Source: Sulfuricella denitrificans skB26
GTDB lineage: Bacteria; Pseudomonadota; Gammaproteobacteria; Burkholderiales; Sulfuricellaceae
NCBI RefSeq assembly: GCF_000297055.2
Contig: NC_022357.1
Span: 806,001 to 870,000 of the forward strand
DNA: 64,000 nt
Direction of reading: 5' to 3'
The stretch's first letter is position 1, and the number at the start of each line of letters is the position of its first letter. The notes under the pieces were generated by a model. That model ran no database searches, was not told where the DNA came from, and saw only the letters and a program-made list of their open reading frames with translations. This document shows, one piece after another, positions 50,649 to 58,041 of this stretch. A program made the position numbers and the translations under genes.

Positions 50649-52100
50649 ATGATAAAGATAGTACAGAACCCATCCCCGGTATCGGACAATGCGCTTGCCA
50701 AGGCATCGCATGTGCTTTTCGTCATGCCGAAAGCGAAAAGCCTTGCCGCGAACCTGCCCGGAGTCGATACCCTGCGGGCGCGCCTGGCGCGCCGCCATAT
50801 GAAGCCTGACGAGCTGGCCAAGAGCCCGCTGAGCGGTGATCTGGCGCCGGGTGCGCTGGCGGTCTGGGTCATGCTGGATGCCAAACAGTCCACATTCGAG
50901 CGGCATACGTTGATGCGCAAGGCGCTGATGCCATTGCTGGATGAACAACCCAGGGAAATTGCCATCGTCGTCATTGGCGGTGCTGAGGGGTGTCGCCTGG
51001 CCGCTGAAGCGGCAATCTATGCGGCTCTGGTCAATGGCGCCGTGCTGCCGCAGCGCAAGAAAAAGGACGCGCGCCGCTCGCTGCAAAAAATCACCCTGCA
51101 CGGCTACAAGGCCGAAGACGACTTTACCCTGCTACGTGGGCAGGCCGCAGGCAATGAGCTGGCGCGGGAGCTGACCATGTTGCCTGCCAACGAGCTGACG
51201 CCGGGCCTGTACCGCGAACGCGTCAGTAAACTGGCCAAGGAGAATGGCTGGAAATGCGTTGAGTACGACATGAAGAAGCTACGCAAGATCGGAGCGGGGG
51301 CGTTCGTTGCAGTGGCCCAGGGCAGCAGCGAGGACGATGCGGCTATCGTCCATTTGCGCTATCGCCATCCCGAAGCCAGGAAAACCATTGCCCTGGTCGG
51401 CAAGGGTATCTGCTTCGATACCGGCGGCCACAACCTTAAGCCTGCCCGCTACATGCACGGCATGCACGAAGATATGAATGGCTCAGCCGTCAGCCTGGGC
51501 ATACTGCTTGCCGCCACTCGCGCCAATCTTCCGCTCAACATCGACTGCTGGCTGGCGCTGGCGCAGAACCACATCAGCCCCAAGGCTTACAAGCAGAACG
51601 ATGTGGTGACCGCACTCAACGGCACCACCATAGAAATCATCCACACCGACGCTGAAGGGCGGATGGTGCTGGCCGACACCCTGACCCTGGCGGCGCGCGA
51701 GAAACCCGATCTGATCGTCGATTTCGCCACCCTCACCGGCAGCATGGCAACCGCGTTGGGAGCGCGCTACAGCGGCATCTTTTCCAACCGTGAAAAGGTT
51801 GTCGAGCAGGCAGTGGCGGCAGGGAAAATTTCCGGCGAACGGGTGTGCGCCTTCCCGCTCGACGCGGACTATGAAGAGGGACTGGAAAGCCAGATCGCCG
51901 ACATCAAGCAGTGCTCCATGGAAGGCGAGGCCGACCATATCCTGGCGGCACGTTTCCTGATGCGCTTCATCGAGGACGCGCCGTGGTTGCACGTCGATCT
52001 TTCCGCCAGTAACTGCAAGGGCGGACTCGGTGCGGTGGCGTCGGACGTCAACGGCTTTGGCGTGGGCTGGGGGATGGCGCTGCTGTGGGGTTTGAAATAA
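50649..52100 (+). CDS. M17-family leucyl aminopeptidase (second copy)
   Basis: 483 residues. The catalytic domain has VGKGICFDTGGHNLKP and IHTDAEGRMVLADTL with the metal-binding Lys/Asp/Glu set; a divergent N-terminal domain sets it apart from the pepA at 7.7 kb. It is closer to the PepB/LAP-like branch in my judgement. Ribosome site GGAG. Stands alone beside the accessory region. Confidence 0.9.
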   Translation: MIKIVQNPSPVSDNALAKASHVLFVMPKAKSLAANLPGVDTLRARLARRHMKPDELAKSPLSGDLAPGALAVWVMLDAKQSTFERHTLMRKALMPLLDEQPREIAIVVIGGAEGCRLAAEAAIYAALVNGAVLPQRKKKDARRSLQKITLHGYKAEDDFTLLRGQAAGNELARELTMLPANELTPGLYRERVSKLAKENGWKCVEYDMKKLRKIGAGAFVAVAQGSSEDDAAIVHLRYRHPEARKTIALVGKGICFDTGGHNLKPARYMHGMHEDMNGSAVSLGILLAATRANLPLNIDCWLALAQNHISPKAYKQNDVVTALNGTTIEIIHTDAEGRMVLADTLTLAAREKPDLIVDFATLTGSMATALGARYSGIFSNREKVVEQAVAAGKISGERVCAFPLDADYEEGLESQIADIKQCSMEGEADHILAARFLMRFIEDAPWLHVDLSASNCKGGLGAVASDVNGFGVGWGMALLWGLK

Positions 52101-52116
52101 GGGTACTCTATAAAAT

Positions 52117-52190
52117 TCGTCATTCCGGGCTTGACCCGGAATCCAGATGATAGATTTGACTGGATTCCCGCCTTCGCGTGAATAACGACG
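52117..52190. repeat. Dispersed repeat of CGTCATTCCGG...GGAATCCAG type
   Basis: TTCGTCATTCCGGGCTTGAC leads into CCGGAATCCAG, and 13 bases later CTGGATTCCCGCCTTCGCG leads into AATAACGACG. The two halves are inverted copies of a repeat seen in many proteobacterial intergenic regions. It marks the left border of the A/T-rich accessory stretch. Confidence 0.75.
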
Positions 52191-52879
52191 ATTGAATTTT
52201 AGAGACGCCCATAAAGGTATCCGTATTCCGTGATCGCCAAGTGGCAACCACACGGCCAATCAAAAAATCGCTTCTGTGAACAGGCGGGTGAATGTCTCGG
52301 CAGTGCCAGTTTTAAATCGCCGTCGATCAGTCGCTAAAACCCGCTTATGCCGGGGGCTCAGACGTTTAGCGTCAGGCACAATGGGATGACTTATGAACAT
52401 AATGCGATTTGAAATTATAACAAAGTGTTGAAACTCTTTAATCTGTATGGGTATTTATTTATCTTGTTGTTTTATATAAAAAATATTTTTGCGTGTTAAA
52501 TAATCAAACCAATAAAAAAGTTTATGAATTAGATATGTGTCAGCCATGTTACATAATTATAAACAAACTTACCCACAGGCAATGTGGACACCCATTATTG
52601 GTTTGAGGCGTCAAGTAGAATACCCCTTGATCTCAGGATTATTTTACTCATGGTAACGGTATCAATGAGATAGAAATCTGTATTTTGATCTGGCACGCAA
52701 TGTTGCCGCGGTGGCCACAAGAGGTTCAGGAATTTTGTCATAATTCCTTACGCTGCTTGTGGTTGTATTGCAGCCCAATTGGGGCTGTTGTGTGCCAGTA
52801 GGGGCCGGTGGCTACACCTTGTTTGACCGGCAGCATTGTGACGAACAGCGGTCAATGAGGCAAAGAGTTATTGGGATTT
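52191..52879. other. Noncoding A/T-rich stretch left of the cassettes
   Basis: I find no credible gene. The first part (to about 52380) has mixed composition; 52380-52640 is strongly A/T-rich with many stops in all frames. A small palindrome (CAGCCC/GGGCTG, 52771-52787) and an inverted TTGACCG/CGGTCAA pair around 52825-52857 are seen. It may hold decayed cassette sequence. Confidence 0.5.
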
Positions 52880-52911
52880 TCTACAGCGTCCTCTCAATGG
52901 AAGGGTTAGGC
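52880..52911 (-). other. Half attC site (truncated) after the HNH cassette
   Basis: On the minus strand the HNH stop codon lies inside GCCTAAC (R'' box, 52911-52905), followed by a TTCCATTGAGAGGACGC arm of the kind found in the left half of attC sites. The partner half with a GTTRRRY box was not found in the next 200 bases, so the site seems cut off. Confidence 0.55.
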
Positions 52912-53778
52912 CTCTGTGCCCGAGCCCTTGATATTTGATGTGTAGGCTGCTGCTGAGATGGCGCCGGGATTGAAGCCGAGATCTTCATAGGTGTAAATAA
53001 TGACTTCTGGTTTACGCTCGACCTTTTGAAGCTCTTCCGCAGTGATGAAGAGGTTTGAGACGGGCTTCATGCTTTCTCTTCCAACAACGTAGATCAGTAC
53101 CCCTCGGGCCTTTCTGCCAGTCATAGCTTCATAGGTTGATGTCGCCGCCTCGATCTGACGGACCCAAATGGGGCCATCCTCGTATGCCCTTCGAAGCCAC
53201 CGAACTTCCACTACCAAGTCTTCGGGTAGGTCGTCGTCTTGTCTCAATGCATCAAGAGTCAGCCTAGCTGATCCTTTGGAGACTCGGGGCTGTCTGTCCA
53301 GATAAAGACCAATTTCGCGCTCGTACTTTGAGAGAGCGAGTTGCTCCAAAGTTTGCGCCATGAGAGCTGCGCGGGGAGCCACCTCCTTACGTGGAACCCC
53401 GACGTCTTCGCTGGGTGCGGTGGGTGCAGGAGTCGGCTGTTCGTCTTCCGGCTTTGGCGCCTGCGCCAACAACTGTTCGAGTCGTTCGAGTCGCTGCTTC
53501 AGGTCGGCTTCGTAGCTATTGGAGAGTCGACTTTTGTACTCACGAAGAGCCTTGCGATCAATCACGCCAGCGTGAGCCATCTTGTGATGCTTATCGCAGA
53601 GGAGTATCAAGTTCTCCACTTGGTTATCTTCGCGATTCTCATTTATGTGATGAATCTCAAGGTATGTGTGCTCGTTGCACCTAGAAATGGCACAGGCATG
53701 GCCAGACTCAACCTCTACCGACCGGCGCACCTCTGCCGATGGCGGTGGTCTCTCGCGCTCGTACTTGGGGTCAACCAT
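52906..53778 (-). CDS. HNH-endonuclease protein with unknown C-terminal domain (integron cassette)
   Basis: 290 residues. HNH nuclease at 25-70: Cys29/Cys34 and Cys61 with nearby His suggest a zinc site, and LEIHHINENREDN then NLILLCDKHHKMAH give the H-N-H residues. A helical linker (75-108) and a Pro/Glu-rich hinge (109-130) lead to a second domain (about 140-285) with EVRWLRRAY and GVLIYVVGRESM, which I do not recognise; it might be a worn PD-(D/E)xK-like or sensor fold. No ribosome site, as is usual in cassettes. Restriction-like defence is inferred. Confidence 0.87.
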   Translation of the reverse strand: MVDPKYERERPPPSAEVRRSVEVESGHACAISRCNEHTYLEIHHINENREDNQVENLILLCDKHHKMAHAGVIDRKALREYKSRLSNSYEADLKQRLERLEQLLAQAPKPEDEQPTPAPTAPSEDVGVPRKEVAPRAALMAQTLEQLALSKYEREIGLYLDRQPRVSKGSARLTLDALRQDDDLPEDLVVEVRWLRRAYEDGPIWVRQIEAATSTYEAMTGRKARGVLIYVVGRESMKPVSNLFITAEELQKVERKPEVIIYTYEDLGFNPGAISAAAYTSNIKGSGTEA

Positions 53779-53790
53779 GTTTGTACAGAG

Positions 53791-53862
53791 GCCTAACGTG
53801 GAGCTAACCGGACCGCAAAATGCGCAGCATTTTGTGGGTCCGTGTTGAGCGCAATGTTAGAC
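53791..53862 (-). other. Complete attC recombination site
   Basis: 72 bp, read on the minus strand: GTCTAAC (R'') ... GCGCTCAAC ... CGGACC, a CAAAATGC/GCATTTTG stem, GGTCCG, GTTAGCTC (L') ... GTTAGGC (R'). Box spacing, imperfect L stem and stop-codon overlap with the ATPase gene fit canonical attC sites. Confidence 0.85.
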
Positions 53863-55134
53863 CTTCGGTAGACCGGCGAGTGAAAGCAGTTCATTACGAT
53901 CTTGCTTGTCTAGCCAAATCAAAAAACCACTATCGACAACGCGCAGATTTAGATTGGTTTGATCGTAGTCAAGAATAATAGGTTTTATTTCTTTCTTGAC
54001 TTGAAGTGCGGCAGTTGACTGGAGTGCTTGTGTTAAGTTTCCGGGATTCAAATCCCCTTTTGATGGGTGGTTGGCCTCCAACGTTTCTCGAATTTTGCTG
54101 TATTTAAGGCCGGAGCGCAGTTCGCTGATGCTTGCAGTAAGAACGGGAAATAGCAACCATTTATGCATTTCAAGTGCAGTCGTTTGAAAACCTTCCGAGA
54201 ACTGAGTTATGAATGAATTGAATCGCCCAGTCTGTTGTGCTACAACCGCACTTACGATGCTTTCAACCTGTGCTTTGTCTCCGATTTCAATTGTCTGTTC
54301 TTTTGTTTCGTAAATGTTCCACTTTTTGCAGCACTGGTGACATGACTCTTGAAGTATATAGACGCTACCGTGGCATTGTTTTAGCAATTCTGAGACGAAG
54401 TCGCTATTAAACTTGATGTTTAGCAGATTCTCCCCTTCAGTTATAACCTTTTTTAGCTCATCGTCCTCCCACTTATCTGCGTTGATGGAGGTTACTCTGC
54501 CAGTTAGGTCGCCGTTGTATACGGTTAGACGATTTTCCTCAAGCCAAACCCCCACAATAATAAAACAATACTTTGATTCCTCGTGAAATGCTTTTAGTGC
54601 AACCGAGAAGTCTTTTTGTGTGTCAGTTGGGAGGTAGTGAAAGTCTTCTAGCACAATGTATTTGTTGAAATTGATGCTGTTAAGCGCGGAGATGATGTCG
54701 TTTACGTCATCCGGATCAAGTTCGAGAGGGGTTGTTGTGCTTTCTCTAGTATTTTCTCTTTCCGCTTCCGCGCCGCCCTCGGCGCTTGCCCCGAAAAAAC
54801 TCGCGGTTATTTTTGCAAATATTTTCGACTTGCCTGTTGTTGATTTTGAGTTTGACTGGGTTAGCTCAAACCCGGATTTCTTTAATATTGCAGAATTTAT
54901 GTCAGACAACTGCCACTTGTTTGAGCAGTGAACAACTACGCAATCAGGCTCTTGCAGGGCATGCTTTCGGAGACTCGTCTTGCCTTGCTTGGAGCTTCCA
55001 AATATTACAAGATGCTTTTCTCGTGTAAGGTTTTCGACCAGTTTATTGTCTGCAGAATCTCTCTCCACATAATTGAGTGGAAGGTCCCTTGTGATTCCGA
55101 ATACGTCCGATGTGTTGTGTTTGTTTGTGCTCAT
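53857..55134 (-). CDS. P-loop ATPase (integron cassette)
   Basis: 425 residues. Walker A GSSKQGKTS (46-54), Walker B IVLEDFHYL (160-168, Asp/Glu pair), a sensor-like GVWLEENR (195-202) and an Arg in GDLTGRV (about 213) point to an AAA/Orc- or STAND-like NTPase. A low-complexity Gly/Ala/Ser/Glu insert (112-137) interrupts the ATPase fold. The C-terminal about 190 residues are unrecognised, perhaps winged-helix-like. A/T-rich codon use unlike the neighbours. Its stop is inside the attC R'' box. Confidence 0.85.
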   Translation of the reverse strand: MSTNKHNTSDVFGITRDLPLNYVERDSADNKLVENLTREKHLVIFGSSKQGKTSLRKHALQEPDCVVVHCSNKWQLSDINSAILKKSGFELTQSNSKSTTGKSKIFAKITASFFGASAEGGAEAERENTRESTTTPLELDPDDVNDIISALNSINFNKYIVLEDFHYLPTDTQKDFSVALKAFHEESKYCFIIVGVWLEENRLTVYNGDLTGRVTSINADKWEDDELKKVITEGENLLNIKFNSDFVSELLKQCHGSVYILQESCHQCCKKWNIYETKEQTIEIGDKAQVESIVSAVVAQQTGRFNSFITQFSEGFQTTALEMHKWLLFPVLTASISELRSGLKYSKIRETLEANHPSKGDLNPGNLTQALQSTAALQVKKEIKPIILDYDQTNLNLRVVDSGFLIWLDKQDRNELLSLAGLPKV

Positions 55135-55179
55135 GTGATGATTGCTCTGATAGTTGAGTGCCTGAGAGATAAGTGCTGG

Positions 55180-55226
55180 GTCTAACAGTTATTATACGGA
55201 CCCACCGGTCAGTATTATTGTTAATT
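55180..55226 (-). other. Compact attC-like hairpin before the ATPase cassette
   Basis: 47 bp. On the minus strand it ends in GTTAGAC (R' box), starts with AATTAAC (one mismatch to RYYYAAC), and has an ATACTGACC/GGTCCGTAT inner stem around a GGTG loop. Unusually short; it could be a reduced attC or the end of an attI. Confidence 0.5.
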
Positions 55227-55426
55227 ATAAGGCGCGCTTATTTTTGATAAGTTGTTGTTTCATAGCAACTCGATAAATTTCCCTGTCCGCATATGATGTA
55301 ATAATACGTCAAATCAATATTGGTCACGTGGTTTACTGGGAATTAGCCTTCAATATCGACTCGTGAGGCTATTCTTAGGTGTTTAACAGACTGTCAGCGA
55401 GATGGGCGTGATCGGCAGCTTAGGGT
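55227..55426. other. Noncoding stretch between cassettes and MITE-like element
   Basis: 200 A/T-rich bases with stops in all frames. No gene, RNA or integrase fragment recognised. Confidence 0.5.
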
Positions 55427-55649
55427 CTATTCTGTTGAAAAACTCTTTTTTCAGGCGACTTAAAAAAATTCTAGCCGCTTAGATCGATTTTCTCTCGAAG
55501 GACGTACCTGGAATCATGTGGGACACGATCGTTCGTTGCAGGGTTGCTTAATTCTTTCGCAATACAGGAAGTTGATTGCATTCTTTGAGAGCAACAGCAT
55601 GTGGAAAATTTTTAGCGCCCCTCAGAAAAAGAGTTTTTCAACAGAATAG
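55427..55649. mobile_element. MITE-like element with 24-bp perfect terminal inverted repeats
   Basis: CTATTCTGTTGAAAAACTCT plus four T at 55427-55450 is exactly complementary to 55626-55649, and weaker similarity runs about 20 bases further inward on each side. The 223-bp inside has no coding frame. Flanks share only GT, so the target duplication is unclear. TCTGTTGAAAAA-type ends are seen on several insertion sequences, so a deleted IS is an alternative. Confidence 0.75.
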
Positions 55650-55770
55650 GTCGATTGCAGGCGGTCACCTTCCCGTAAACAATAGGGATTTATCAGCCTT
55701 GTTGTGGTTTATCGAGAGTATCGAGAATTATGCCGGTTTCAATCATGGGATCCGAATACCAGAAATAAAT
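55650..55770. other. Short noncoding spacer
   Basis: No gene or structure seen between the MITE-like element and the terminator of the MBL gene. Confidence 0.5.
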
Positions 55771-55797
55771 AAAGCCGGGAAGAAAATCCCCGGCTTT
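55771..55797 (-). terminator. Terminator after the MBL-fold gene
   Basis: 9-bp stem AAAGCCGGG / CCCGGCTTT; on the minus strand it is followed by ATTTATTT. It ends the minus-strand cluster and borders the accessory region. Confidence 0.85.
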
Positions 55798-55835
55798 CTT
55801 GCGTTTTCGGAACGAGATCCGCAGTGTTTGCGAAC

Positions 55836-56792
55836 TTATTTTGCCTGCATCCCTTCGTTCTCCATCAGGAGGTAGGTGTTATAGGCATTGACCCGGTTGG
55901 CTGCCTGGAATGCCGGCAAATGCTCGAATTCCTTCCAGGAGGTCTTGGCGTAAGCTTCCTCGAACGGTTCCATGTTGGCTGCCGCCTTGCCCATGGTGTT
56001 CCGCAGATAGAGCAGGTAATCGCGCGTGAACACGAGATCCGCTGCGGCATTCGTGGACGCCTTGCCATGCCCCGGCACCATGATCTTCGGCTTCAGCTTG
56101 ATCAACCGGTCAAGTGCTTCCAGCCATGCCTTGCTGTCGGCGTTGCCGACATAGGGCACGCGGCCCTTGAAAACCATGTCGCCTGAATAAAGCACGCCAT
56201 CTTCTTTGACCAGCATCACCATGTCTTCCGGTGAATGTGCCGGCCCCACGTAAGCCAGCTCGAAATGCAATCCGCCCATTTCAAAACGCATCTCGCCTTC
56301 CAGCCACTTGTCGGCAGGCAGCAGTCGGGTGGTTTCATCTACCCACGGGAACAGGGTCTCCCGTCGTTGGGCGAGGCGCAACTGCGCCTCATCTGAGGCC
56401 AGATATTCCTGGCCGCGTCGGTGCGCCCAGATTTCCGCGCCCAGCGCCTTGAATGCCTGGAGGCCGTAAATATGGTCGGCATGATAGTGGCTGACAATAA
56501 CGCGCCGGATCGGCTGGCGGGTGATTTTGCGGATTTGCCGGATCATCTCCGCTGCCAGCGGCGGTGAGCCGAGCGTATCGAACACCACGACGCCGTCGGA
56601 CGTGACGACGAAGCCGGCGTTGGACATGAAACCCTGGTTGGCTGACGAAGCCGCGCCGGCCAAACCCTGCACATAGTAAGCATGCGGGCTCAGCTTGATT
56701 GGTTTGACTTTGACCGTGACCGTAGTCTCGTCTGACGCGCTCGCAGCCGTGGACATGAAAAGGAACAGAAGAAAGGCGAAAAAGGGTTGCAT
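55836..56792 (-). CDS. Periplasmic MBL-fold hydrolase (SoxH / quinoprotein-relay type)
   Basis: 318 residues with a signal peptide (cut near AASAS). Metallo-beta-lactamase motif HYHADHIYG, a metal His in YVGPAHSPEDM, the Asp in LYSGDMVF and the final His in MVPGHGKAS are all there. It resembles SoxH of sox clusters and quinoprotein relay system hydrolases. The substrate is unknown. It may share the upstream transcript with the MDR gene, 86 bases away. Confidence 0.9.
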   Translation of the reverse strand: MQPFFAFLLFLFMSTAASASDETTVTVKVKPIKLSPHAYYVQGLAGAASSANQGFMSNAGFVVTSDGVVVFDTLGSPPLAAEMIRQIRKITRQPIRRVIVSHYHADHIYGLQAFKALGAEIWAHRRGQEYLASDEAQLRLAQRRETLFPWVDETTRLLPADKWLEGEMRFEMGGLHFELAYVGPAHSPEDMVMLVKEDGVLYSGDMVFKGRVPYVGNADSKAWLEALDRLIKLKPKIMVPGHGKASTNAAADLVFTRDYLLYLRNTMGKAAANMEPFEEAYAKTSWKEFEHLPAFQAANRVNAYNTYLLMENEGMQAK

Positions 56793-56878
56793 CGATTTTT
56801 CCTTGGACTACGAAAGAACCGATATTGGCACCGCACCGGCCAACCAACAATAGTCCTAAAGGACTGCCGGGCAAGTTC

Positions 56879-57880
56879 CTAATCGATGCATAGCACAATC
56901 TTGCCGGTGGAATGGCCTTCCTCGATCAGACGGTGGGCTTCAGCCGCCTGTTCCAGCGGGAAAGTCTTGCTGACTTCGACCTTCAGCCTGCCCGCCTCGA
57001 TCAACTGGGCTCCGGATTCGAGGATGCGGGTCTGGGCGATGCGGGCCTGGTGCAGGCCAAGGTAGGCCGGGGTAAGCATCAGCTCATAATGGATGCTCTG
57101 GTTCCTGAGTCGCGCCAGCTTGACCAGCCCTGCGGCGCAGTCGGTCTGCAGCAGCGTGACGATCTTGCCGTAGACCCTGGCAGCGGCGAAAGAGCGACAG
57201 AAGGTGTCGCCGCCCACAGTGTCGAATATCGCGTCCACACCTTGGCCGTCAGTCCAGTCGAGCGCAGTCTGGACGAAATCTTCACTGGTGTAGTAGATGA
57301 TTTTTTCCGCGCCGAGCTTTCTGACCCAGGCCGCTTTTGCCTCGCTGCTGACGGTGGCGGCGACGCGGACGCCCATTTCTTTGGCTATCTGCACCGCAAC
57401 ATGGCCGACGCCACCGGCGGCAGCGTGGATCAGGACGGTCTGGCCGGCCCTGAGTTGCACGCGGTCGTGGAGCGCCTCCCAGGCGGTGATCAGCACCATA
57501 GGCAAGGCGGCGGCCTCGGCCATGGACAGGGTTTTCGGCTTGGCGGCCACGTAGTCCTCGTGGATCACCGTATATTCTGCATAGCAGCCCTGTTCGCTGC
57601 CGATACCGCCGTTGAAGAAGTACACTTCATCGCCCGGTTTGAAGCGGGTCACGGCGTTGCCTATGTTCTCCACCATGCCGGCGCCGTCGCAGCCCAGAAC
57701 TGTGGGCAGGTTGTCGGGGAAATAGGTGCCATTCTTGCGCAGTTTGGTGTCGATCGGGTTCACGCCCGCAGCATGGAGGCGAACCAGCAGATGCGCCGGG
57801 CTGGGCAGTTCAGGCAGGGGAAGTTCCCCTGCTTGCAACACTTCGGGCTCGCCGGGCGCATTCATCAGGATGGCTTTCAT
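56879..57880 (-). CDS. MDR-family alcohol dehydrogenase/quinone oxidoreductase
   Basis: 333 residues. GroES-like N-terminus (AAGVNPIDTKLRKNG), NAD(P)-binding motif AAAGGVGHVAVQIAK and the C-terminal EEGHSTGKIVL. The catalytic zinc ligands are not obvious, so a zinc-free quinone-oxidoreductase type is likelier. Start with AGGAG 6 bases upstream, 8 bases after the small gene, so in one operon with it. Confidence 0.92.
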   Translation of the reverse strand: MKAILMNAPGEPEVLQAGELPLPELPSPAHLLVRLHAAGVNPIDTKLRKNGTYFPDNLPTVLGCDGAGMVENIGNAVTRFKPGDEVYFFNGGIGSEQGCYAEYTVIHEDYVAAKPKTLSMAEAAALPMVLITAWEALHDRVQLRAGQTVLIHAAAGGVGHVAVQIAKEMGVRVAATVSSEAKAAWVRKLGAEKIIYYTSEDFVQTALDWTDGQGVDAIFDTVGGDTFCRSFAAARVYGKIVTLLQTDCAAGLVKLARLRNQSIHYELMLTPAYLGLHQARIAQTRILESGAQLIEAGRLKVEVSKTFPLEQAAEAHRLIEEGHSTGKIVLCID

Positions 57881-57888
57881 TTTATCTC

Positions 57889-58041
57889 CTAACCTTGACG
57901 TTTATCCCAGCCGAAACGGTTGAAACGCTGCCAGCGACTTTGTTTGTCTGTCAGTTTGTTGGCGGGGTTCTGGGCCTGCTTGCGGCGTAGCGCTTCCTGC
58001 TTTTCCGCCAGTAGCTTTTTCAATTGTTCGTTCGCTTTCAT
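57889..58041 (-). CDS. Small basic protein of 50 residues, coupled to the P-type ATPase gene
   Basis: A 51-codon frame (ATG to TAG) whose start overlaps the ATPase stop by ATGA and whose stop is 8 bases before the MDR gene. The peptide is Lys/Arg/Gln-rich with a helical first half (MKANEQLKKLLAEKQEAL) and an aromatic end (SRWQRFNRFGWDKRQG). It fills the gap precisely, so it is probably real. No family recognised. Confidence 0.75.
   Translation of the reverse strand: MKANEQLKKLLAEKQEALRRKQAQNPANKLTDKQSRWQRFNRFGWDKRQG

Larger units (their letters stand above)
52905..55226 (-). mobile_element. Integron cassette array without integrase (CALIN), two cassettes
   Basis: Two same-strand genes each end in an RYYYAAC box overlapping their stop codon, with one complete attC between them, a half attC at the distal end and a compact attC-like hairpin ahead of the first gene. 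No tyrosine recombinase of IntI type is in the window. Cassette start codons lie 12 and 46 bases after the preceding GTTRRRY box. Base composition is lower in G+C than the flanks. Confidence 0.75.

Noticed and set aside
52191-52879. Possible integron integrase remnant left of the cassettes
   Set aside because: No open frame or motif of a tyrosine recombinase in any frame; region is stop-rich.
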